In this document: in pieces, positions 1-4,247 of the stretch
Numbering within the stretch: position 1 is the stretch's first letter
Layout of the letters: each line of letters starts with the position of its first letter
Assembly: GCA_021160885.1 (NCBI GenBank)
Contig: JAGHBR010000130.1
Span: 1 to 5,268 of the forward strand
Direction of reading: 5' to 3'
Length of the DNA: 5,268 nucleotides
Source of the DNA: Caldisericaceae bacterium
GTDB lineage: Bacteria > Calditrichota > Calditrichia > Calditrichales > Calditrichaceae
Program-made: the position numbers and the translations under genes
Notes under the pieces: generated by a model
The model's database searches: none
Told to the model about the DNA's origin: nothing
Seen by the model: the letters and a program-made list of their open reading frames with translations, nothing else

Positions 1-269
1 AATCTATGTTTCCAATCAATTACTTTTTAAAATGGTAATATTTTCTTAAAAAGATTTTGACCAGTTTCTTATAAACGTAATTTTGATTTTGATTTTAATG
101 TCTTATAAGAATGACTGGCAAATTAGAATCGAGAATTTCAAAATTTTTGCTTTTTCTTGTCGGAATGAATCTAACTACTTCATTAACCGAATCGTTGGGG
201 CCCATCTCTTTCAACTACCTTGTTCTGACAGTATTGCGCATATCAAGGGACAAAAGCAGAGAAAAAAGA
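1..269. other. AT-rich non-coding leader upstream of nrnA
   Basis: No convincing gene was found here on either strand. The plus-strand open frames beginning at 83 and 111 have no Shine-Dalgarno site, give biased, membrane-like translations with no family pattern, and run into the nrnA coding region in the wrong frame. A short TTTTGA tandem (81-92) and a 10-bp palindrome TCTTATAAGA (101-110) are visible but have no assigned role. The stretch is best read as intergenic DNA or an old decayed gene; its left side is cut by the window edge. Confidence 0.55.
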
Positions 270-298
270 TTGGCATCTATTTCTTTATTTCTTATATT
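270..298 (+). promoter_or_regulatory. Candidate sigma-70-type promoter for nrnA
   Basis: TTGGCA (270-275) matches the -35 consensus TTGACA at five of six bases, and TATATT (293-298) matches TATAAT at five of six, with an ideal 17-base spacer. Transcription would start near 305, giving a leader of about 20 bases that contains only the ribosome binding site. The position fits well, but AT-rich DNA makes chance -10 matches common. Confidence 0.55.
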
Positions 299-310
299 TC
301 TGTCTTTTTT

Positions 311-318
311 AAGGAGGA
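311..318 (+). promoter_or_regulatory. Strong ribosome binding site fixing the TTG start of nrnA
   Basis: AAGGAGGA lies here, with the GGAGG core ending 7 bases before the TTG at 325. This near-perfect anti-16S match decides the start codon: no ATG stands at a suitable distance in this frame, and the protein from TTG begins in the way NrnA proteins usually do. Confidence 0.85.
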
Positions 319-324
319 CAACAC

Positions 325-1068
325 TTGGAAAAGCCTGCAAAATATAAATCAATTGTCGAAAAGTTTTTGGACTTTATTGAAACTCATGATCATTTCATGC
401 TTTCCGGTCACATTAATGCCGATGGCGATGCCATAGCTGCGGTTATTGCCATGCACCTGTTTTTGAAGAAACTTAACAAAACCTCTTACATGATTTTCAC
501 AGACAGGAAGTTAGATCAACGGTTTGATTATCTGGCTTCTTTTAAAGAAATAGAATCATTTCATGATTTAAATCCGGAATCGGTTAACATTCAGGCCGCC
601 ATTATTCTGGATGTTCCCGGTTATTTAAGATTGGGTGCGGCCAGTGCGCTTTTGCCAGATCGGGCTCATGTGGCGCGTATTGATCACCATCCGCAGGAAG
701 ATTCCATGGGAGAGCTGGAATGGGTGGATGAAATTGCCTCTTCTACCACGGCCATGGTTTACGAAATCATTGAAGCTTCCGGCGTTGAAATTGATCTGGA
801 AATGGCCAAAGCCATTTACACTGGCATCGTTTACGATACAGGGCGTTTCTCATTTTCCAATACCACCGCCCGCGATCTATTTATCTGCTCCAGAATGGTT
901 TCAATTGGCGTTAATCCTTCTGAAATTAACAATATTATCTTTTTTGAAAACAGCCTGCAGGCGCTGCACATGATCGGCAAGGGGCTTTACACCATGGAAA
1001 CCTATCTGGAAGGCAAGGTTTCCGTTATTTACCTCAATTATGAAGACATGAAGCACACAAATGCCTGA
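325..1068 (+). CDS. nrnA: NrnA-type DHH phosphoesterase, N-terminal catalytic part (frameshifted gene)
   Basis: This is the catalytic half of a bifunctional oligoribonuclease/pAp phosphatase. The family hydrolyses 2-5 nt RNA fragments from the 5' end and converts 3'-phosphoadenosine 5'-phosphate to AMP in the cytoplasm, using Mn2+. The four DHH-family motifs are present: HINADGDAIAA (residues 29-39), the Asp of ILDVP (D96), DHH (120-122) and YTGIVYDTGRF (165-175). Many relatives have a second acidic residue shortly after D96 where this protein has VPG. Translation starts at TTG behind a strong AAGGAGG site. The frame stops with TGA at 1066-1068 after 247 residues, against roughly 310-340 for the family. 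The missing DHHA1 domain follows at once in the +1 frame (1061-1321), so this is one gene broken by an indel, a sequencing error, or a coupled pair. Alone, this part would lack the RNA-binding domain. Family assignment is firm; whether the gene is functional is open. Confidence 0.88.
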   Translation: MEKPAKYKSIVEKFLDFIETHDHFMLSGHINADGDAIAAVIAMHLFLKKLNKTSYMIFTDRKLDQRFDYLASFKEIESFHDLNPESVNIQAAIILDVPGYLRLGAASALLPDRAHVARIDHHPQEDSMGELEWVDEIASSTTAMVYEIIEASGVEIDLEMAKAIYTGIVYDTGRFSFSNTTARDLFICSRMVSIGVNPSEINNIIFFENSLQALHMIGKGLYTMETYLEGKVSVIYLNYEDMKHTNA

Positions 1069-1321
1069 AATAGAAGAGCTTACCAATTACAGTGTCGCTG
1101 TACGCGGAGGCAAGATCGGCCTCTTTGTGCGAGAAATCAAACCAAATTACCACAAAATAAGTTTGCGTTCTAAGTGTGGTATTGATGTGAACAAGGTGGC
1201 TAAGGCTTTTGATGGTGGTGGTCACGCGCGGGCAGCCGGCTGCCGCATTGCCGGGAAAAAAGATGAAGTCATTCAAAAATTAGTGGATGAAATTGCCCGC
1301 CATTTACAAGATGGGAATTGA
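1061..1321 (+). CDS. nrnA: NrnA C-terminal DHHA1 domain, in the +1 frame relative to the catalytic part
   Basis: This 86-residue frame is the substrate-binding DHHA1 domain of NrnA. It shows the usual run of strands (IGLFVREIKP, residues 19-28; KISLRSK, 32-38), then DVNKVAKAF (42-50) and the diagnostic glycine-rich GGGHARAAGC (52-61), which contacts the nucleotide substrate. It is the natural continuation of the DHH domain at 325-1068; joined, the two give about 331 residues, a normal NrnA length. Its ATG overlaps the upstream TGA (ATGCCTGA, 1061-1068). Reinitiation by terminating ribosomes is therefore possible, but only a weak GAAG (1050-1053) precedes the ATG. Frame +1 is open upstream only to 1052, so any shift must have occurred within 1052-1068. 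As a stand-alone protein it would have no catalytic residues; it is more likely the tail of a disrupted or misread gene. Confidence 0.8.
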   Translation: MPEIEELTNYSVAVRGGKIGLFVREIKPNYHKISLRSKCGIDVNKVAKAFDGGGHARAAGCRIAGKKDEVIQKLVDEIARHLQDGN

Positions 1322-1346
1322 TTTTTTCAAAAATTGCCATTACATT
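1318..1346 (+). promoter_or_regulatory. Weak candidate promoter before the LpdD-like gene
   Basis: TTGATT (1318-1323) and TACATT (1341-1346) are separated by 17 bases and lie in the 54-base gap after nrnA. Each matches its consensus at four of six bases. The gap is short and has no terminator-like hairpin, so read-through from the nrnA promoter is an equally good explanation for expression of the next gene. Confidence 0.25.
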
Positions 1347-1375
1347 AAAACAAGATAATTAAAACCGGATTCGCC

Positions 1376-1741
1376 ATGTTAAGCCAACCTCTTCTTTTAG
1401 AAAAAAACAACATTAAACTTGAAGCGCGCAATCTGGGCAATGATTTAGTGGTCATCATCAGCGGTGGAGATGCGCATTTGGGAGCTGTTGCGGTTGGCTA
1501 CTGTTACGGAGGGCAAAAAAACAAAAGTAATGCTTCGCTGCTTGCACTTCCGGGGCACAAAGAGGATGTACTCGTCTTTCCCATTGCCCGCAGGTTAAGT
1601 AAATCCCTGGGCACCAATGTGGCCGTACTGGCCGGCATTCATTTCGAAAAGCTGACCGGCGGACAGATTATGGATATTGTACAAACCGCCGAGTCCTTAG
1701 TCGACGAACTGATCTCAGCTATTCAAGAATCAGAACTATAA
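1376..1741 (+). CDS. LpdD-like (prenylated flavin chaperone-like) domain protein
   Basis: This small soluble protein of 121 residues has no signal peptide or membrane segment. Its pattern is that of the family often annotated as prenylated-flavin chaperone LpdD-like, named after subunit D of Lactobacillus gallate decarboxylase. The features are GGDAHLGAVAVG (residues 30-41), PGHKEDVL (59-66) followed by a helix, and AGIHFEKLT (86-94) followed by a second helix ending the protein. Similar folds occur in proteasome-assembly-chaperone-like proteins. The family is thought to assist UbiD-type decarboxylases that use prenylated FMN; a direct role here is inference, since no UbiD or UbiX gene is in the window. 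ATG at 1376 is the first ATG after an in-frame stop at 1346-1348, but no clear Shine-Dalgarno site precedes it, unlike nrnA and dnaK. It lies 54 bases after nrnA on the same strand and may be cotranscribed with it. The open frame and conserved motifs make it a real gene; the function is only moderately sure. Confidence 0.7.
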   Translation: MLSQPLLLEKNNIKLEARNLGNDLVVIISGGDAHLGAVAVGYCYGGQKNKSNASLLALPGHKEDVLVFPIARRLSKSLGTNVAVLAGIHFEKLTGGQIMDIVQTAESLVDELISAIQESEL

Positions 1742-1788
1742 TAATTTTTAACAAAAATCTACTTGTATTTTCCTATCTAAGCTTTTTT

Positions 1789-1827
1789 AAAAAACAAAGG
1801 CCATCCCGATAGATCGGGATGGCCTTT
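1789..1827 (-). terminator. Intrinsic terminator of dnaK between convergent genes
   Basis: The arms AAAGGCCATCCCGAT (1796-1810) and ATCGGGATGGCCTTT (1813-1827) are perfectly complementary around AG, giving a very stable hairpin with a TAGA loop. Read on the minus strand, the stem is followed by G and six Ts (1794-1789), a proper termination tract, and it begins 21 bases after the dnaK stop. On the plus strand the stem is followed only by TTTAATGAC, so it would terminate the LpdD-like transcript less well, though the stem may still block read-through. Confidence 0.88.
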
Positions 1828-1848
1828 AATGACAGGGTTTATTGCTTC

Positions 1849-3795
1849 TTAGTTTTTGTCATCGTCAATCACTTCGTAATCGGCATCTTCTACCTTTTTG
1901 TCATCACCAGAGGCTTGCTGCTGCCCCGCATCAGCACCAGCTGTTGCACCAGCCTGTGCTTCAGGACCAGCCTGCTGACCTGCAGTAGCGCCTGCTCCGG
2001 CGGTTGAGTACAACCGTTGGGCAATTTCATTCCAGGTTGCGTTTACCTGATCCATGGCTGATTTCATTTCTTCCACATTACCAGACTTATGCGCTTCTTT
2101 AAGACGGCCTAAAGCAGTTTCCAGTTTGGTTTTGTCTTCGGGCGTCATTTTATCTTTTAACTCATTCAGTTGCTTTTCAGTCTGGTAAATTACCGTATCA
2201 GCTTTATTCTTGGTTTCAATTTCTTCCTTACGTTTTTTGTCTTCAGCAGCATGTTGCTGAGCTTCTCGTTTCATGCGTTCAACTTCTTCTTCGGTCAAAC
2301 CGCTGGAAGCCTCGATCCGGATACTCTGCTCTTTACCAGTTGCCTTGTCTTTTGCGGTCACGTGTAAAATACCGTTGGCATCCACATCAAAGGTTACTTC
2401 AATTTGCGGTACGCCACGCGGTGCCGGTGGAATACCATCTAAAATGAAGCGTCCCAGCGTCCGGTTATCGGCAGCCATTGGACGTTCACCTTGCAATACG
2501 TGGATTTCCACACTGGTCTGATTGTCAGCCGCTGTGGAGAAAATTTCCGATTTCCTGGTCGGAATCGTTGTGTTGGCTTCGATTAATTTTGTCATTACAC
2601 CGCCTAAGGTTTCGATACCAAGAGACAGCGGAATCACATCTAACAATAGCACATCTTTAACTTCACCGGTCAAAACAGCACCCTGAATGGCTGCACCAAT
2701 GGCCACTACTTCATCCGGATTCACACCTTTGTGCGGCTCTTTCCCGAAGAAATTACGTACCAGTTCCTGCACTTTCGGGATTCTGGTAGAACCACCAACC
2801 AGAATGACTTCATCAATATCTTTAGGCGTTAATCCGGCATCTTTCAAAGCCTGTTCGCAAGGCGGAATGGTTCTTTGCAGCAAGTCATCAATCAGTTGTT
2901 CAAATTTGGCACGGGTCAGAGTCATGGTCAAATGCTTAGGTCCGGATTCCGTAGCCGTAATGAACGGTAAATTTATTTCGGTTTGCATGGTCGACGACAA
3001 TTCAATTTTGGCTTTTTCAGCAGCTTCTTTTAAACGCTGTAAAGCCATTGGATCTTTGCGTAGATCGACACCTTCCTGTTTCTGAAATTCGTCAGCCAGC
3101 CACTCAATCACACGTTGGTCAAAATCATCGCCACCCAGGTGCGTGTCACCGTTGGTTGATTTCACTTCAAAAACGCCGTCGCCAATTTCCAGGATGGAGA
3201 TATCAAATGTACCGCCACCAAGGTCAAATACGGCGATCTTTTCATCTTTTTTCTTGTCAAGCCCATAAGCTAAAGCGGCTGCTGTTGGCTCATTAATAAT
3301 TCGCTTGACTTCCAATCCGGCAATACGTCCGGCATCCTTTGTAGCCTGACGCTGCGCGTCGTTAAAGTAAGCTGGTACAGTAATAACCGCTTCGGTAACC
3401 TTTTCGCCCAGATACTCTTCAGCCGTTTGTTTCATCTTTTGTAAAATCATGGCTGAAATTTCAGGCGGCGTGTATTTTTTGCCCATTACCTCAACCACAA
3501 CCACATTATTGTTGCCGCGCTCAACTTTATAAGGCACTTCTTTAATTTCATTCTGAACTTCATCATAAAAACGACCCATAAAGCGTTTTATTGAAAAAAC
3601 AGTGTTTTCAGGATTGGTTACGGCCTGACGCTTAGCCGGAGCACCTACCAGACGCTCTCCTTTTTTCGTAAATGCCACTACAGAAGGCGTTGTGCGTGAG
3701 CCTTCGGAATTAGGAATTACAACTGGTTCGCCACCTTCCATTACAGCGACTACCGAGTTCGTTGTTCCTAAATCAATACCAATAATTTTACCCAT
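1849..3795 (-). CDS. dnaK: Molecular chaperone DnaK (Hsp70)
   Basis: This is the ATP-driven chaperone that binds exposed hydrophobic segments of unfolded cytoplasmic proteins, working with DnaJ and GrpE. Its 648 residues are full length. The nucleotide-binding domain (about 1-380) has the phosphate-1 loop GIDLGTTNS (6-14), Lys70 in SIKRFMG, IINEPTAAALAYG (166-178), DLGGGTFD (191-198) and GGSTRIP (334-340). The hydrophobic interdomain linker DVLLLDV (381-387) leads to the beta-type substrate-binding domain (about 390-500) and the helical lid (about 501-597). The region after residue 75 is of the long form typical of Gram-negative DnaK. The tail is a Gly/Ala/Gln-rich low-complexity segment (about 598-630) followed by an acidic end containing YEVIDDD, then KN. 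ATG at 3795 has AAAGGAGG 7 bases upstream. Neither grpE nor dnaJ adjoins it; it has its own terminator and an intergenic region with a candidate promoter, so it is probably monocistronic. The assignment is certain. Confidence 0.99.
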   Translation of the reverse strand: MGKIIGIDLGTTNSVVAVMEGGEPVVIPNSEGSRTTPSVVAFTKKGERLVGAPAKRQAVTNPENTVFSIKRFMGRFYDEVQNEIKEVPYKVERGNNNVVVVEVMGKKYTPPEISAMILQKMKQTAEEYLGEKVTEAVITVPAYFNDAQRQATKDAGRIAGLEVKRIINEPTAAALAYGLDKKKDEKIAVFDLGGGTFDISILEIGDGVFEVKSTNGDTHLGGDDFDQRVIEWLADEFQKQEGVDLRKDPMALQRLKEAAEKAKIELSSTMQTEINLPFITATESGPKHLTMTLTRAKFEQLIDDLLQRTIPPCEQALKDAGLTPKDIDEVILVGGSTRIPKVQELVRNFFGKEPHKGVNPDEVVAIGAAIQGAVLTGEVKDVLLLDVIPLSLGIETLGGVMTKLIEANTTIPTRKSEIFSTAADNQTSVEIHVLQGERPMAADNRTLGRFILDGIPPAPRGVPQIEVTFDVDANGILHVTAKDKATGKEQSIRIEASSGLTEEEVERMKREAQQHAAEDKKRKEEIETKNKADTVIYQTEKQLNELKDKMTPEDKTKLETALGRLKEAHKSGNVEEMKSAMDQVNATWNEIAQRLYSTAGAGATAGQQAGPEAQAGATAGADAGQQQASGDDKKVEDADYEVIDDDKN

Positions 3796-3802
3796 TTCTA
3801 TT

Positions 3803-3810
3803 CCTCCTTT
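3803..3810 (-). promoter_or_regulatory. Ribosome binding site of dnaK
   Basis: On the minus strand AAAGGAGG ends 7 bases before the ATG. This is a near-perfect Shine-Dalgarno site, as expected for an abundant chaperone, and it confirms the start of DnaK at MGKIIGIDLG. Confidence 0.88.
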
Positions 3811-3854
3811 CTGGAATTATTTTCAATTTCATTTTTTGCCCAGATTATTTGCAA

Positions 3855-3883
3855 ATGGCATGCCAAAACAGGTTTTACGTCAA
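3855..3883 (-). promoter_or_regulatory. Candidate dnaK promoter, weak -10
   Basis: Reading the minus strand, TTGACG (3883-3878) is a five-of-six match to the -35 box. It is followed after 17 bases by TGCCAT (3860-3855), which matches TATAAT at only three of six bases. TGCCATTT also resembles the second half of the sigma-32 heat-shock element (CCCCATNT) and ATTGAC weakly resembles its first half, but the 18-base spacing is longer than usual. The leader would be about 55 bases. A different pair farther upstream is possible, so this is tentative. Confidence 0.33.
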
Positions 3884-3945
3884 TAACCTATTATTTTTAT
3901 TTCAATTAGTTTATATTTTTAATAAATTTCATTAAAACAAGAAAG

Positions 3946-3960
3946 CTGTCAATCTGACAG
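3946..3960. repeat. 15-bp perfect inverted repeat upstream of dnaK
   Basis: CTGTCA (3946-3951) and TGACAG (3955-3960) are perfect inverted copies around ATC. Size and symmetry are those of a site for a dimeric regulator; the short 3-base loop makes an RNA hairpin role less likely. The minus strand of the site also contains a perfect TTGACA, though no good -10 box follows at 16-18 bases. It lies about 150 bases before the dnaK start. A role in dnaK control is inference. Confidence 0.45.
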
Positions 3961-4015
3961 TGAGGCAGAAAGATCAACAGAAAAAAGTTAAAATTGTCGG
4001 GCTATGGCAGGATTG

Positions 4016-4040
4016 GTTGAATGGTAGAATAGTTAAATGG
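4016..4040. repeat. Short imperfect direct repeat
   Basis: GTTGAATGG (4016-4024) and GTTAAATGG (4032-4040) differ by one base and are 16 bases apart, followed by the related GGTTAATTGG. This looks like a decayed simple repeat within non-coding DNA; no function is evident. Confidence 0.35.
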
Positions 4041-4102
4041 TTAATTGGAAAAACCAGATTGCATTTTCAAAGAATGATAAAGATTGTGTTTACAATGCAA
4101 AT

Positions 4103-4143
4103 ATGAATAAGCAAGTTGCAAAATTTTGCACAATATTATTCAT
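4103..4143. repeat. Nested 41-bp dyad with a perfect 14-bp palindromic core
   Basis: The core TGCAAAATTTTGCA (4117-4130) is a perfect palindrome. Outside it, ATGAATAA (4103-4110) and TTATTCAT (4136-4143) are perfect inverted copies, separated from the core by 6 and 5 bases. Both arm pairs share nearly the same centre (about 4123). It could be a two-site operator or, as RNA, a long stem with an internal loop. It is not followed by a T-tract on either strand, so it is not an ordinary intrinsic terminator. Confidence 0.5.
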
Positions 4144-4189
4144 GTACCATAGTAGCCATTTAATTTTAACTTCGTAAATCAGAATATTT

Positions 4190-4226
4190 AAAAAGTAAAA
4201 ATAAGGGCAAGGCGACCTTGCCCTTA
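4190..4226 (-). terminator. Intrinsic terminator of htrA
   Basis: TAAGGGCAAGG (4202-4212) and CCTTGCCCTTA (4216-4226) form an 11-bp perfect stem with a 3-base loop. Read on the minus strand the stem is followed by TTTTTACTTTTT (4201-4190). It begins 22 bases after the htrA stop, the same spacing pattern as the dnaK terminator, and it separates htrA transcription from dnaK. Confidence 0.88.
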
Positions 4227-4247
4227 CATTACACTGGTTTGTAAAAA

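Larger units (their letters stand above)
3811..4189. other. AT-rich intergenic region between htrA and dnaK
   Basis: No gene is supported in this stretch of nearly 380 bases. The only noticeable short frame, a 24-codon plus-strand frame at 4103-4177, has no ribosome binding site and coincides with a dyad. The region must contain the dnaK promoter. It also has a 15-bp inverted repeat (3946-3960), an imperfect direct repeat (4016-4040) and a nested palindrome (4103-4143), listed separately. No CIRCE element (TTAGCACTC-N9-GAGTGCTAA) was seen, so HrcA control is not indicated. Confidence 0.7.

Noticed and set aside
81..92. TTTTGA tandem as a repeat array
   Set aside because: Only two full copies in AT-rich DNA; too short to be meaningful.
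83..436. Plus-strand open frames starting at 83 and 111 ahead of nrnA
   Set aside because: They have no ribosome binding site and no family-like pattern, and they overlap the well-supported TTG start and coding region of nrnA in other frames.
1061..1068. Programmed +1 frameshift of the RF2 (prfB) kind at the nrnA TGA
   Set aside because: The RF2 signal needs a slippery CTT before TGA and a close upstream Shine-Dalgarno-like sequence. Here the codon is GCC and no such sequence precedes it, so an indel or error is more likely.
1849..3795. Plus-strand frames opposite dnaK, such as those at 2687-3085 and 3048-3296
   Set aside because: They are antisense shadows of a highly conserved gene, with no ribosome binding sites or recognisable products.
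4103..4177. 24-codon plus-strand frame in the htrA-dnaK gap
   Set aside because: It has no Shine-Dalgarno site, and its start coincides with the arm of a dyad.
3811..4189. CIRCE (HrcA) operator upstream of dnaK
   Set aside because: I searched by eye for TTAGCACTC and GAGTGCTAA on both strands and found neither.
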